Assembly (NCBI RefSeq): GCF_010731635.1
Contig: NZ_AP022583.1
Span: forward strand, 1,612,001-1,676,000
Origin: Mycobacterium noviomagense
Lineage (GTDB): Bacteria > Actinomycetota > Actinomycetes > Mycobacteriales > Mycobacteriaceae
Reading direction: 5' to 3'
DNA length: 64,000 nucleotides
The notes below the pieces were generated by a model. The model did no database searches, was not told the origin of the DNA, and worked only from the letters and a program-made list of their open reading frames with translations. Of the stretch, positions 32,148 to 62,119 are shown in pieces (within the stretch, counting starts at the first letter, position 1; every line of letters starts with the position of its first letter). A program made the translations under genes and the position numbers.

Positions 32148-35030
32148 CTAGCTCCTCAGCAACAAGGACCGTACCAGTGGACGAGGTCCTGTCGGCCGAA
32201 GTAATGCACTGGCAGGCCGAGGACGCACTTGTTGCGGCCACCAGAACCACCGTCCTAGCAGCGCGGCGACCGACGGCGTCATGAACGCGCGCACGATCAG
32301 CGTGTCAAACAGCAGCCCGAGGCCGATGGTGGTCCCGATCTGCGCGATGATGGTCAGGTCGCTGACGACCATGGACATCATGGTGAAAGCGAACACCAGG
32401 CCTGCATTCGTCACGACTTTGCCGGTACCACCCATCGCGCGGATGATGCCCGTCTTTATGCCGGCACCGATTTCCTCTCGCATACGTGATACCAGCAGCA
32501 GGTTGTAGTCAGATCCGACCGCCAACAGGACGATCACCGACATCGCCAGCACCACCCAGTGTATTTGTATGCCGAGGAGGTACTGCCAGACGAGGACCGA
32601 AAGCCCGAACGACGCTCCGAGCGAAAGCGCCACCGTACCGACGATAACCAGCGCCGCGATGAAGCTTCTGGTCATGATCAGCATGATGATGAAAATCAGG
32701 CACAGCGCAGCCACTGCCGCGATCAACAGATCGTATCGGGAGCCGTCTACTATGTCTTTCGCCATCGCGGCGGTGCCGGTGAGGTAAATCTTCGCGTTTT
32801 CCAGCGGAGTTCCCTTCAGCGCCTCCTCGGCCGCGGTTTTTATTGCATCGACCCGCGAGATGCCCTCGGGTGACGCGGGATCGCCCTTCTGGGTGATAAG
32901 CATCCGGGTGGCTTTCCCGTCCGGCGACACAAAGACCTTCAGGATCCGTTGGACGTCCTTGTTCTTGAAGATGTCCGGCGGCAGGTAGAAGGTGTCGTCG
33001 TTCTTGGCTTTGTCGAAAGCCTTCCCCATAGCTGTCGCATTGTCGCTGTTGTCCTCCATCTGGCCGAAAATTCCGGACATTGTGCTGTGCATGGTCAGCA
33101 TCATGGTCCGCGAGCTCTGCATGGTCGCAATCATCGGCGGGAACTGGGTCAGTAGCTGGGGCATAAGCACGTCTATCTGATCCAGGTCTTTGACAAGGTC
33201 CTGCAGCTTATCGGTAACCTCGTCAACACCGTCGATCGCATCGAATATTGATCTCAGCGACCAGCAGATGGGAATGTCGTAGCAATGCCTTTCCCAGTAG
33301 AAATAACTGCGAATGGGCCTCCACATGTCCTCGAAATCCGAAACGTGGTCCCTCAACTCATCGGTGATCTCTGCCATCTCATGCGTTTTACCGACCATGC
33401 GATGAGTGGTACCGGCGAGCTGTTGCATCAAGGCATACATGCGCTGCATCAGGCTGATCGTTGTCGACAATTCGTCAGCCTGCTTGAGCATGTCTTTCAT
33501 GCGTTCTTTCTGGAACGCTAAATTTTGCAGCTGGCTGGCCTGCCCCATGCTGAGTATAAACGGTATCGACGTGTGTTGGATCGGGTCTCCAGTGGGGCGA
33601 GTGATGGCCTGCACATTGGCGACGCCTGGAACCGCGAAGACGCCCTTCGCTAGTTTGTTCAGTATCAGCATATCTGCCGAATTGCGAAGATCATGATCAG
33701 TTTCGACCAGTAACATCTCTGGCATCAGCATTCGCGACTCGGGAAAATGGCGCGCTGCGGCTGTATAGCCCAGGTTGGCGGGAATATCTTTCGGAATATA
33801 CTTCTGATCGTTATAGCTAGGTATGTACCCCGGCAGCGCTAATAGGCCGATGAGCGCGACTGCTAATGCCGCGGCCAGGATTGGCGCTGGCCAGCGGACG
33901 ATCGACGTGCCTATCCGCCGCCATCCACGACCCATGACCATGCGCTTGGGCTCAAACAGACCGAAGCGGCCGCCTAAGGCGATAACTGCCGGAACCAGAG
34001 TGGTCGCCACAGCCACCGCAATGACCATACCCACCGCGCACGGAATCCCAATGGCCGAGAAAGCGTTCAGCCGGGCAAAACGAAGGCAGAAAAGGGCTCC
34101 GGCGATCGTCAGACCGGAAGCTAAGACAACTTTGGTGACCCCGCGGTAAGTGGTGTAGTAAGCCGTGACGCGATCCTCGCCGGCCTGGCGCGCCTCTTGA
34201 TATCGCCCGAAAAAGAATATCCCGTAGTCCGTACCAGCCGCGATAGCAAGGGAGGTCAGGAGGTTCACGACAAAGGTAGTAAGACCGATATGCGCGTGAT
34301 GGCCGATGAACGCGACAACGCCTCGGGCGACTTGCAATTCCACCCCGACCATCAGCAACAAAAGAACTACGGTGATGACCGAGCGGTAGACCAGGAACAA
34401 CATAGTGCAGATCACGGCGAGGCTTAACACTGTGATTGTGATGACCGTCCTGTCACCACTGCGCCCTAGGTCCGCAGCAATCTCCGCCGGGCCAGTGACA
34501 TACACCTTGAGCCCCGGTGGTGGTGGCGTCCGCCCCACGATGTCCCGGACGGCTTCGGCGGCTTCGTTCCCCGAGGTCTGGCCCGGCTCGCCGGCGAGGT
34601 CCAACTGGACATACGCAGCTTTGTTATCGGCGCTTTCCGCGGCGTCCGCCGTGAGAGGATCCCCCCAAAAATTGTGAATGTGGGTGATGTGCTTCGGATC
34701 ACCTTCCAGCTGGCGAATCAAATCGTTGTAGTACCGGTGAGCCTCGTCGCCCAGGGGTTGCTGACCCTCCAAGACGACCACCGCAACATTGCCGGAATTG
34801 GATTCCTTGAAGTCCTCAACGACCCGATTCGCCGCCTTGAATGCCGGCGCATCGCTGGGAGCCAGCGATACCGAACGTTCTTTCTCGACCTGCTCCAGTG
34901 AGGGGACAGCGGCACTCAGGATGAAGGCGATCGCCAACCACGCCAAGATGACCGGCACAGAGAACCGATGGATCATCCGCGCTGCGAATGGTGGCGTGGT
35001 GTGTTCGCTGGCCATGTGCTCGCCGATCAT
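32148..35030 (-). CDS. mmpL4a: RND-type lipid transporter MmpL4a-like
   Basis: A 960-residue MmpL protein, closely similar to the next gene along its whole length. Both proton-relay motifs are present ([12 protein letters not shown] and [12 protein letters not shown]). The ATG at 35028-35030 overlaps the mmpS stop as ATGA; an internal ATG at Met6 is an alternative. The periplasmic segment [13 protein letters not shown] coiled region is shared with MmpL4b. It sits between mmpS4 and mmpL4b as in known GPL loci, 34 bases upstream of the mmpL4b start. Substrate inferred from context: the lipopeptide made by the divergent NRPS. Confidence 0.92.
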   Translation of the reverse strand: MIGEHMASEHTTPPFAARMIHRFSVPVILAWLAIAFILSAAVPSLEQVEKERSVSLAPSDAPAFKAANRVVEDFKESNSGNVAVVVLEGQQPLGDEAHRYYNDLIRQLEGDPKHITHIHNFWGDPLTADAAESADNKAAYVQLDLAGEPGQTSGNEAAEAVRDIVGRTPPPPGLKVYVTGPAEIAADLGRSGDRTVITITVLSLAVICTMLFLVYRSVITVVLLLLMVGVELQVARGVVAFIGHHAHIGLTTFVVNLLTSLAIAAGTDYGIFFFGRYQEARQAGEDRVTAYYTTYRGVTKVVLASGLTIAGALFCLRFARLNAFSAIGIPCAVGMVIAVAVATTLVPAVIALGGRFGLFEPKRMVMGRGWRRIGTSIVRWPAPILAAALAVALIGLLALPGYIPSYNDQKYIPKDIPANLGYTAAARHFPESRMLMPEMLLVETDHDLRNSADMLILNKLAKGVFAVPGVANVQAITRPTGDPIQHTSIPFILSMGQASQLQNLAFQKERMKDMLKQADELSTTISLMQRMYALMQQLAGTTHRMVGKTHEMAEITDELRDHVSDFEDMWRPIRSYFYWERHCYDIPICWSLRSIFDAIDGVDEVTDKLQDLVKDLDQIDVLMPQLLTQFPPMIATMQSSRTMMLTMHSTMSGIFGQMEDNSDNATAMGKAFDKAKNDDTFYLPPDIFKNKDVQRILKVFVSPDGKATRMLITQKGDPASPEGISRVDAIKTAAEEALKGTPLENAKIYLTGTAAMAKDIVDGSRYDLLIAAVAALCLIFIIMLIMTRSFIAALVIVGTVALSLGASFGLSVLVWQYLLGIQIHWVVLAMSVIVLLAVGSDYNLLLVSRMREEIGAGIKTGIIRAMGGTGKVVTNAGLVFAFTMMSMVVSDLTIIAQIGTTIGLGLLFDTLIVRAFMTPSVAALLGRWFWWPQQVRPRPASALLRPTGPRPLVRSLLLRS

Positions 35031-35437
35031 CCGTTCTTCAGCAGGCAGAAGGTAAAGGCGTTGACTTCGTTGGATATTCGTTCGGCTTTGACCTCACCGT
35101 CCACCACGATCCGGCAGCCGATGCTGTTACTGTCCCCCTGCGCCGCGACACTTCCAACGGCCGTCGCCTCGCTGGTCGCGAACTGCACCGACCACGGCAG
35201 GCGAGCGTTATCCAATCGCCGCGGGTCAGCATTGACGTCGAAGTAGCTGATGGTTGCCACCGTTCCTGGGGGTCCGAAGACCTCATACGTCATGTGTTTG
35301 GGGTTGAAAGGCTTGGTGTCGTTGGTCTTGGTGTCGGCATACGAGGGGCGTTTCTCAGAGCCAAAAACGTTGTGGAGCCGTGTCACGGTGAATCCTCCGC
35401 TGGCGATGACCACGAGTATTACCAACGGGATCCACAA
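35027..35437 (-). CDS. mmpS4: MmpS4-like membrane accessory protein
   Basis: A 136-residue protein with one N-terminal membrane helix ([17 protein letters not shown]) and a periplasmic beta-sandwich containing [26 protein letters not shown] and the C-terminal [15 protein letters not shown], all conserved in MmpS4. MmpS proteins support assembly or activity of their MmpL partner. The start codon is uncertain: after an in-frame TGA at about 35482, the only usual start before the helix is the TTG at 35435-35437, directly behind GAGGAGA with no spacer; CTG or ATT starts further upstream are also conceivable. Translation is coupled to mmpL4a by a 4-base overlap. Confidence 0.88.
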   Translation of the reverse strand: MWIPLVILVVIASGGFTVTRLHNVFGSEKRPSYADTKTNDTKPFNPKHMTYEVFGPPGTVATISYFDVNADPRRLDNARLPWSVQFATSEATAVGSVAAQGDSNSIGCRIVVDGEVKAERISNEVNAFTFCLLKNG

Positions 35438-36382
35438 TCTCCTCAGAACGCTGAAAATCGCGAATCCCCTCCGTCTTCATAGCTGGCGCTATGTGAGCCA
35501 CTCGAGCATGCAACTACACGTCGTCCGCGACACGCCAGACGACGGCACCTCGAGTGCGGTGCGCGTCGCAGGCTAGCCATACGGCGGTCACCCTCAAGCC
35601 GCGGCGCCCGCGGGAGCGCGGCCAGATCTTGATGAGTAAACCATGCCGACGGCCTCCGTATCGCCTCGTTCGCAACGCGATATGGGCGTGATATGGGATC
35701 GTAATGCATACGACGTGGGTGGAATGCAGGGCACCGACGTCCCGCGCGGACCCGTGAACCGCATGGTGCCCGTTATCCTCGGCCACGGTGGAGATTACGT
35801 TATCGCTCGGCCGTACTCAGAACATGTGCTGTCGAGGCGATCGTTGTCCGCTTGGGGTCGCCCGCTGAGGAAAACCATGCTGCATCGGTGACCTCGACGC
35901 GAGCCAGCAATCGTGCCGTGGTGCCCTATTGCCCCATGGTGTGCGCTGCGATCGAGCCTGCAACGCGTCATGGCTCACCGGAGAGCCGACCTAAAGGGGA
36001 GAGGGATTTGCTATCCCGCTTATCTCGATTCCTGACAGCAACGGCGCTTAATTTGGGCGTGCAACTAGTCCCTCGCCGCACCAAATACAGAGGTGTGGCT
36101 GGCAGGAATGGCCGGAAGGCCCGGTTCGGCGGCACAACCGACTTACGAAACGCCATCGTGCACTAAGAGCACGCGTAGCAAGGCCAGGCCAACCTTCGCT
36201 TTCCCGGGTAAGGGCAACGGCAAGGCAACGCGCAAACCCAGTACAACGCACCAATCACCGCTGTCCGAAGCCCTCTTCAGTGAGTTTGTCGAAACCTCGG
36301 ACCCGCCTTGTTGGTCTCACGTATAGTTCAGAACGGTTGCGCTTGTGTCAATTAGATAGGCCTGGGGGAACAGGGGGACCTA
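35438..36382. promoter_or_regulatory. Divergent control region mmpS4 / mbtH-NRPS
   Basis: 945 bases lie between the transporter operon and the synthetase operon. No open frame in it shows a recognisable domain. It must contain promoters for both operons. Toward the right end the sequence is less GC-rich (around 36290-36360), as expected for a promoter, and ends in AGGGGGA ahead of the mbtH GTG. No operator or -35/-10 pair can be stated with confidence. Confidence 0.5.
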
Positions 36383-36613
36383 GTGAGCATCAATCCGTTC
36401 GACGACGAAAATGGCAGCTTTTTCGTCTTGGTCAACGACGAGGAGCAGCATAGCCTGTGGCCAACCTTCGCTGATGTCCCAGCCGGCTGGCGGGTGGTTT
36501 TCGGTGAAGCGGATCGCGCAGCGTGCCTGGACTACATCGAACAAAACTGGACCGATATACGGCCCAAGAGTCTGCGCGAACGGCTGGCGAGGAGCCGGGC
36601 TTCTGATAATTAG
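36383..36613 (+). CDS. MbtH-like protein
   Basis: A 76-residue MbtH-family protein starting with GTG (36383) behind AGGGGGA. The signature residues are all readable: [15 protein letters not shown], the [10 protein letters not shown] core, VPAGWRVVF and the final NWTDIRP. MbtH proteins bind adenylation domains of NRPSs and are needed for their solubility and amino-acid activation. The gene lies 23 bases before the NRPS start and is certainly in the same operon, as in GPL loci where mbtH precedes mps1. Confidence 0.96.
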   Translation: MSINPFDDENGSFFVLVNDEEQHSLWPTFADVPAGWRVVFGEADRAACLDYIEQNWTDIRPKSLRERLARSRASDN

Positions 36614-39600
36614 ACCGTCTGGGTTCGGGAAGTCCGATGGAACTTGGTGACAGGGCACTTCCGCCGACGCGCACACCGCCAATAAAGCTTGACGACCGGG
36701 CGCTTCCGCTAACACGTGCACAGCTAGACATATGGCTTGCGCAGGAAACGGGTGACACCGGCGCGGAATGGCAGCTCGGCCTGTTCCTGAAAATCGAAGG
36801 AACGGTAGATCGTGATGTCCTTGAGTGGGCGATCCGCCGAGCAATACAAGAGGCGGAACCAACTCGGGCCAGCATCTTTGAGATAGACGGCCAGATCTAC
36901 CAAAAAGTGATGGATTATCCGGACATCGAGCTGCCCTTCTACGACCTGAGCTCCGAGCCTAATCCGGTGGAGCAAGCTCACGAGACCGCATCATCGATCC
37001 AACGCACGCCAATGCCCTTCACCGGTCCGCTGTTCAGATTCGCCTTATTCCGAACCGGGACCGATGAATTTTACTTGTTCGCCTGGGGTCATCATATAGT
37101 TATTGATGGAACCGGAATTCTGCTCGTCGGCCATCGGATTGCCGCTCTGTACTCGGCGATAGTTTCAGGCACACCCATCCCTCCTGCTTTTTTTGGTTCA
37201 TTGCAGGACTTGGTCGACCTCGAATCAGAGTACGAAGGCTCCAAAGATTATTCCAAAGACCAGGCTTATTGGGCGGAGAACCTTTTACCGGAAAGCGGAC
37301 CGAGTTACCGGTTGTCAAAAGCCTCGGGCAGACGTGATCAGAATCAGCTTTCTGCGCCGGTTGAAATAGACCCTCTCATCGTTCGCTACGTTGACGAAGC
37401 AGCCGAAGCGTGGAACGTGCCACGATCGTCGGTCATTACCGCCGCATGCGCGCTTCTAGTACGTGGGTGGTGTGCCGAAGGCCCAGAGGTGGTGCTGGAT
37501 TTCCCGGTCACCAGACGTGTACGTCCAGAGTCGAAGACGCTTCCGGGAATGGTTGCCGGCATCGTACCGCTGGTGTTGAAGGTCTCGCCGGAAACTTCCG
37601 TTGCCAATTTTTGCCAGTACGTTGACACACGAATACGGGAAGCACTGGAGCATCAGCGGTTTCCGGTGCAAGCCCTTGAGCGCAAAACTCAGCATCGCGG
37701 TCCAGGGCAACTAGCCGATCGGGTGAGTGTTAACTTCCTCCCGTCTACGTCGACTGTTTCGTTCGGTACTGCCGCTGCATCAGCGTCGTACAGCAATCCC
37801 GGCATTGTCGGCGGCTTCGGCTTAATCTTCTCCAGCGCCAGTGAGCAGCTCTTCCTTAGCACTGTGGGCGCAGCGCTGCCATTTTCGAACTTCGAAGTCT
37901 CCGAGCTAGCGGAGCGGTTAGAGCGGGTGTTGGCGGCCCTGACCACTGACCCGACCCTGCTGCTGTCGTCGGTGGATTTGGTGGATGACGCTGAGCAGGA
38001 CCACCTGAACGGGTGGGGTAACCGGTCAGTTTTGACCCAGCCGGTCACCGCGGTGACGTCAATTCCGGCGGTGTTCGCTGCCCAGGTGGCTCGCACGCCG
38101 GATGTCGTGGCGCTGACGTGTGGTGAGGCTTCGTGGACCTACGGTGAGCTGGATGAGGCGTCGAACCGGTTGGCGCACTTGTTGATTGACCGGGGTGCGG
38201 GGCCGGGTGAGTGCGTGGCGCTGCTGTTTTCGCGCTCGGCCGAGGCGATCGTGTCGATCATGGCGGTGTTGAAGACCGGGGCGGCGTATCTGCCGATCGA
38301 CCCGGCACACCCGGCTGCGCGCATCGAGTTCATGCTCGCCGACGCGGCGCCGATTGCGGTGCTGACCACCGCCGCGCTGGCCGACCGACTTGGGACGCAC
38401 GACATGGCGGTCATCGATGTCAACGACCCCGCCGTCGACGCCCACCCTAAAACAGCTTTGCCGGCGCCGGCGCCCGACGACATTGCTTACCTGATCTACA
38501 CCTCCGGCACGACGGGTGTCCCTAAAGGCGTGGCCGTCGCCCACCGCAACGTCACCCAATTGCTGGAGTCAGTGCCTGCCGGCTTGCCAAGTGCCGGTGT
38601 GTGGTCGCAGTGGCATTCCCTGGTCTTCGACGTGTCTGTGTGGGAGATCTTCGGTGCGCTCCTGCATGGCGGACGGCTGGTGGTGGTGCCTGACGAGGTC
38701 GTCCACTCACCAGAAGACTTGCGCGCCTTGCTGATTCGTGAACATGTCAACGTCGTAAACCAAACCCCGTCGGCGGTGGGTGTGCTCTCCGGGGACGGGT
38801 TGGAGTCGACGGCGTTGATGGTGGCCGGTGAGGCCTGCCCGGCTGAGGTGGTGGACCGTTGGGCACCGGGGCGGGTGATGATCAACGCCTACGGCCCCAC
38901 CGAGGCGACGGTCTATGCCGCGATGAGTGCGCCGTTGACGCCGGGGGGCGGGGCGCCGATCGGTTCGCCGGTGCCCGGGGCGGCGTTGTTTGTGCTCGAT
39001 GGCTGGCTGCGCCCGGTGCCGGCAGGTGTGGTCGGTGAGTTGTACATAGCCGGCCGCGGTGTGGGCGTTGGGTATTGGCGCCGGGCTCCGTTGACGGCGT
39101 CGCGGTTTGTGGCCTGCCCATTCGCCGACGCGGAAGTGCCAGGAACACGCATGTATCGCACCGGGGATTTGGTGCGTTGGCGTGCTGATGGGCAGCTGGA
39201 TTATTTGGGCCGCGCCGATGAGCAGGTCAAAGTTCGCGGCTATCGCATCGAATTGGGTGAGATCCAGGCCGCGTTGGCCGCGCTGGACGGGGTTCGGCAG
39301 GCGGCGGTGATCGCCCGTGAGGACCGCCCCGGCGACAAACGCCTGGTCGGTTATGTGACTGGCAGCGCCGACCCCGCCGCGATCCGGGCCCAGCTGAGCG
39401 AGCGGCTGCCGGCTTACATGGTGCCCGCCGCGGTCGTGGTTGTGGATGCGTTGCCGTTGACGGTCAACGGCAAACTCGACAAACGCGCCCTGCCGGCACC
39501 GGAATACAGCGACGCCGATCACTACCGCGCCCCGAGTAACCCGGTCGAGGAGTTGCTGGCCGGTATTTTCGCCCAAGTGCTGGGCGTGGAGCGGGTCGGC

Positions 39601-40750
39601 GTCGATGACTCGTTCTTCGACCTGGGCGGGGATTCGCTGTCGGCGATGCGGCTGGTGGCCGCGATCAACACCGGCTTGGACACCAACCTGGCGGTGCGCA
39701 CGGTGTTCGAAGCCCCTACGGTGGCCCGGCTGGCGCCCCGCATCGGAGCGGGCGCGGGCCGGCTGGCCCCGTTGACGCCGGTGGAGCGGCCGGCGGTGGT
39801 GCCGTTGTCGTTCGCCCAGCAGCGGCTGTGGTTTATCGATCAGTTGCAAGGACCCTCCCCAATCCACACCATGGCGGTGGCGCTGCAGCTGCGCGGGCAT
39901 CTTGATGCCGACGCGCTGGGGCAGGCGCTGGCCGATGTGGTGGCACGTCATGAAAGCCTGCGCACCCTGTTCGCAGCGGTCGACGGCATACCTCAACAGG
40001 TGATCATACCGGCCGAGCAAGCTGAGTTCGGCTGGGATGTGGTTGATGCCAGCGGTTGGTCTTCGGACCGGTTGCAGCAGGGCATCGACACCGCGGTGCG
40101 TCACTCGTTCGACCTTGCTGCCGAGATCCCGCTGCGGGCAAGGCTTTTCCGAGTTGGCGATGACGAGCATGTGCTGGTTGCCGCGGTGCACCACATCGCC
40201 GCCGATGGCTGGTCGATCACGCCGCTGGTGCGCGACCTGGGCCTGGCGTATGCCAGCAGGTGTGAAGGCGGTGCGCCGCAGTGGGCGCCGCTGCCGGTGC
40301 AGTACGCCGATTACACGCTGTGGCAGCGCAGCCAGCTCGGCGATTTCGACGACCCGGATAGTCGCATCAACGCGCAGCTGGCCTACTGGCAGCACACCCT
40401 AGCCGGGCTGCCCGAACGGCTGGAGTTGCCGACCGATCGGCCCTATCCCCCGGTTGCCGAGTACCGCGGCGCCCGCGTAGCGCTGGACTGGCCGGCGGAG
40501 CTGCAGCAGCAGATCGCCCGGGTGGCTCGTGAGCACAACGCCACCAGCTTCATGGTGCTGCAGGCCGCACTCGCGGTGCTGCTGGTCAAGATCAGCGCAA
40601 GCCGCGAGGTGGCGGTCGGCTTCCCGGTCGCCGGGCGCCCCGACCCGGCTCTGGACGAACTGGTGGGTTGTTTCATCAACACTTTGGTGTTGCGGGTCGA
40701 GCTGGCCGGCGATCCGAGTGTCGCCGAACTGCTGGGCCAGGTGCGGACAC

Positions 40751-57655
<16,905 letters not shown>

Positions 57656-59690
57656 CGCCGTCAACGAACTCGCACACTCGCAGCACGTTACGGTCAACAC
57701 CGTCCTTCAGGCGGCGTGGGCGCAACTGCTGATGTGGCTGACCGGTCAGCACGATGTCGCCTTCGGAGCCGTGATCTCGGGTCGGCCCGCCGACCTGGTG
57801 GGTGCCGACTCAATCATGGGGCTGTTAATCAACACGGTGCCCGTGCGGACCCGCATCACCCCCACCACCACGCCCGCCGACCTACTCGACCAGCTGCAAG
57901 GCACCCACAACCACACACTCGAGCACCAGCACCTGGCCCTACCCGAAATCCACCGCCTCACCGGCCATGACCGGCTCTTCGACACGCTGTTCGTGTACCA
58001 GAACTACCCGGTCGATGCCGCAGCAATATCGAGCATCGACACGTTGGGTATCGCCGACTTCAGCATCCGCGAACACAACCACTACCCGCTTTCGCTGGTG
58101 GCCCAACCCGGCCGGGAACTAGGCGTTCGCATCGAGTACGACACCGAGGTTTTCGACGCCGCCAGCATCGAACAGCTGATGGAGCGCTTCAAACGGGTGC
58201 TGGCGGCCATCACCGCCGACCCAACCCGACCGCTGTCCTCGATTGATCTGCTCGACGAAGCCGAACGCGCCCGCCTCGATCGCTGGGGAAACCGGCCGGT
58301 GTTGACCCGGACCGCGGCCACCGCCGTATCGATTCCGGAAGTGTTCGCCGACAAGGTGGCCCATGCTTCGGAGACGGTCGCGCTGACGTGCGGGCAGCAT
58401 TCGTGGACCTATCGCGAGCTTGACGAGGCCTCCAACCGGTTGGCGCATCTGCTGGTGGACCACGGCGTGGGTGCGGGGCAGCGGGTGGCGGTGTTGGTGC
58501 CGCGTTCGGGCGAGGCGGTTGTGGCGATTTTGGGGGTGCTCAAGGCGGGGGCGGCGTATGTGCCGTTGGATCCGGCGCACCCGGCGGCGCGGATCGAGTT
58601 TCTGCTTGATGATGCCGCCCCGATCGCGGCGATCACGACGGCGGACCTGCGTTCGCGCCTGGACGGCCACAACTTGCTGGTGATCGACATTGATGATCCG
58701 GCGATCGGCGCGCAGCCCGCCACCGGGCTGGCGGCGCCGGCCCCCGACGACATCGCCTACCTGATCTACACCTCGGGCACCACCGGTGTGCCCAAAGGCG
58801 TTGCGGTGCCGCATGGCAACGTGACGCGGTTGTTGGAGACGTTGGCCGCCGATATCGAGCCCGCCGGGGTGTGGTCGCAGTGTCATTCGTTGGCGTTCGA
58901 TTTTTCGGTGTGGGAGATCTTTGGTGCGCTGCTGGGTGGGGGGCGGCTGGTGGTGGTGCCCGACGCGGTGGTGCGCGCCCCGGAGGAGTTGCACGCGCTG
59001 CTGGTGGCCGAGCGGGTCAGTGTGTTGAGCCAGACCCCGTCGGCGTTTTATGCGCTGCAGTCCGCCGACGCGCTGGCCCCCGAGCTCGGCCAACGGCTGG
59101 CGCTTGAGGCGGTGGTGTTTGGTGGGGAGGCGTTGGAGCCGCAGCGGCTGCGCCCGTGGCTGGGCAACCACCCGGATGCGCCGCGGTTGATCAACATGTA
59201 TGGCATCACCGAGACCACGGTGCACGCCTCCTACCGGCCGATTACCGCCGGCGATGTGGAGGCGATGGCCAGCCCGATCGGGGTGCCGTTGGCGCATCTG
59301 GGGTTTTTCGTGCTGGATGGCTGGTTGCGTCCGGTGCCCTCGGGGGTGGTGGGCGAGTTGTATGTGGCCGGCGCCGGGGTGGCGTATGGGTATGTGGGCC
59401 GGGCGGGGTTGACCGCGGCGCGGTTTGTGGCGTGTCCGTTCGCCGACACTGGGGTGCGGATGTATCGGACCGGGGATTTGGTGCGCTGGCGCGCCGATGG
59501 GCAGTTGGATTATCTGGGCCGTGCCGATGAGCAGGTCAAGATCCGCGGCTACCGGATCGAACTCGGCGAGATCCAGGCCGCCCTCGCGAGTGTGGACGGT
59601 GTGGAGCAGGCGGTGGTGATCGCCCGTGAGGACCGCCCCGGCGACAAACGCCTGGTCGGCTACATCACCGGTACCGCCGACCCGGCCCAA

Positions 59691-62119
59691 GCGCGCGCCC
59701 AGCTGGCCGAGCGGTTGCCGGGCTATATGGTGCCCGCGGCGATCGTGGCCCTGGAGGCGTTGCCGTTGACGGTCAACGGCAAGCTGGACACCCGCGCCCT
59801 GCCGGCCCCCGAGTACGCCGACGCGGCGGGGTATCGCGCCCCCGGTGATGCGGTGGAGCAGATTTTGGCCGACATTTTCGCCGAGGTGCTGGGCTTGGAG
59901 CGGGTGGGGGTGGACGACTCGTTCTTCGAGTTGGGTGGGGACAGCATTTTGTCGATGCAGGTGGTGGCCCGGGCCCGGGCGGCGGGGGTGGTGTGTCGGC
60001 CCCGTGATGTGTTCGTCGAGCAGACGGTGGCCCGGCTGGCCCGGGTGGCCGCGGTGGCCGACGCCGAAACCGGCGTGGTCGATGAGGGCCTGGGCCGGGT
60101 GCCGGCGACCCCGATCATGCGCTGGCTGGCCGGTTTTGACGGCGCCATCGAGCAGTTCAACCAGACCATGGTGGTGCAGGCCCCGCCCGGGGTGACCCAA
60201 ACCGATGTGGTGGTGCTGGTGCAGGCGTTGCTGGATCGCCACGCGATGCTGCGCGCGCGCCTCGAACACCACGACACGGCAGGCGGGTGGGTGCTGGTGG
60301 TGCCCGAGCCCGGATCGGTCGACGCCCACGAGCGGGTGCACACCGTGGAAGCGCTGTCGGAGCAGGCGTTGGTGGCGGCCCGCTCGGGGTTGGATCCGGC
60401 GGCCGGGGTGATGCTGCGCGCGCTGTGGGTGGCTGACACCGGGCGGCTGGTGGTGCTGATTCACCACCTGGCCGTGGATGGGGTGTCGTGGCGGATCCTG
60501 CTCGAGGACCTCAACGTGGCCTGGGCCCAGCACCGGGCCGGCCAGCCGATCGCGTTGGCGGCGCCGGGGACCTCGTTTGCCCGCTGGGCCGCCCTGCTGC
60601 ACGAGCACGCCCAGCGCCCCGAGGTCACCGCCACCGCCCAGACGTGGCGGCAGGTGGCCGGCGCCCCGGCCGTGCTGCCCGCGCCCGACCCGGGGATCGA
60701 CACCTACGCGACGGCCGGGCATTCCTCGGCGCAACTGGATGTGGAGAGCACCCGGATGCTGCTCGGTGAGGTGCCCGCGGCGTTTCACACCGGCATTGGC
60801 GACATCCTGCTGATCGCCTTCGGCATCGCGATCACCGAGTTTGTGGGGGACCCCACCGGCCCGGTGGGTGTTGACGTGGAGGGTCATGGCCGCCACGAGG
60901 AGCAGTTGGGTGCGGAGCTGGATCTGTCCCGCACGGTGGGCTGGTTCACCGCCAAATACCCGGTGGCGTTGCGGGTCGCCGGCCTGGACTGGGCGCAGGT
61001 GGTCGCCGGTGGGCCCGCGCTGGGGGCGCTGATCAAAGACGCCAAAGAACAACTGCGCGCCCTGCCCGACCCGCTGTCCTACGGGCTGCTGCGCTACCTC
61101 AACCCCGGCATCGACCTCGACGACCCCGATCCGCCGATCGGGTTCAACTACCTGGGCCGCCTCGGCGGCTCAAGCTCACCCGAGCAGGCCTCCGAGCAGC
61201 TGTGGCGCATCAGCGCCCAGGGCATGTCAAAAATCGGCGCGGCCGCGGCCATCCCGATGGCGTTGGCGCACACCGTCGAACTCAACGCCGCCACCGTCGA
61301 CACCGAGTCCGGCCCGGCCCTGCAGGCCGGCTGGAGCTGGGCGCCCTCGGTGCTCGACGACACCCAGATCGCCCGGCTCAGCGAGTTGTGGTTTGAGGCG
61401 TTGCGCGGCATCTGCGCGCACGTGCGCGCCGGCGGCGGCGGGCTGACCCGTCTGACATCGCCCCCGCCCACCTGAGCCAGCAGCAACTCGACCAGCTCTG
61501 CCAGCACCAACCCGTCGCTGATGTGTTGCCGCTGACCCCGCTGCAGCAGGGCCTGCTGTTTCACACCAGCACCACCCCCGCCAGCGGCGACGACATCTAC
61601 GCCGTGCAACTGGCCATCACCATCACCGGCCCACTGGACCCGCACCGGCTGCGCGACGCGCTGCACACCGTCATCACCCGCCACCCCAACCTGGTGGCCC
61701 GCTTCAGCGACCAGTTCGACGAGCCGGTGCAAATCATCCCCGCCCAACCCCAAACACCATGGCAATACCTCCAACTCGACGGCGTCGACATCGACGAACA
61801 GATAAACCAACTCTGTGCCGCCGAACGCGCCGAGGTCTACCACCTCAGCGACCAGCCGGCATTCCGGGCCGCGCTCATCCGCACCGCACCCGATGAACAC
61901 CGGCTGATACTGACCAACCATCACATCGTGCTCGACGGCTGGTCCATGCCCATCCTGCTGCGCGAACTGTTCACCGCCTACTACGGCCAGCACCTACCCG
62001 CCCCCACCCCCTACCGCCGATTCATCACCTGGCTGACCCAACGCGACCACAACGCCGCCCGCCAAGCCTGGCAACACGCCCTCCACAACTTCGACACCCC
62101 CACCCTCGTCGGACCCGCG
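59691..62119 (+). repeat. NRPS internal repeat III, copy 2 (T7-E7-C8)
   Basis: Partner of 55163-57593. It has the intact CCCCCACCCCC at 62001 but lacks one C at 61447. Confidence 0.9.

Noticed and set aside
29183..35437. Drug-efflux function for the MmpL pair
   Set aside because: The order mmpS4-mmpL4a-mmpL4b beside mbtH-NRPS is that of GPL export; MmpS5/MmpL5-type efflux has a different setting.
35852..36166. 104-codon open frame before mbtH
   Set aside because: Only a weak hydrophobic segment and no family features; cannot be supported as a gene.
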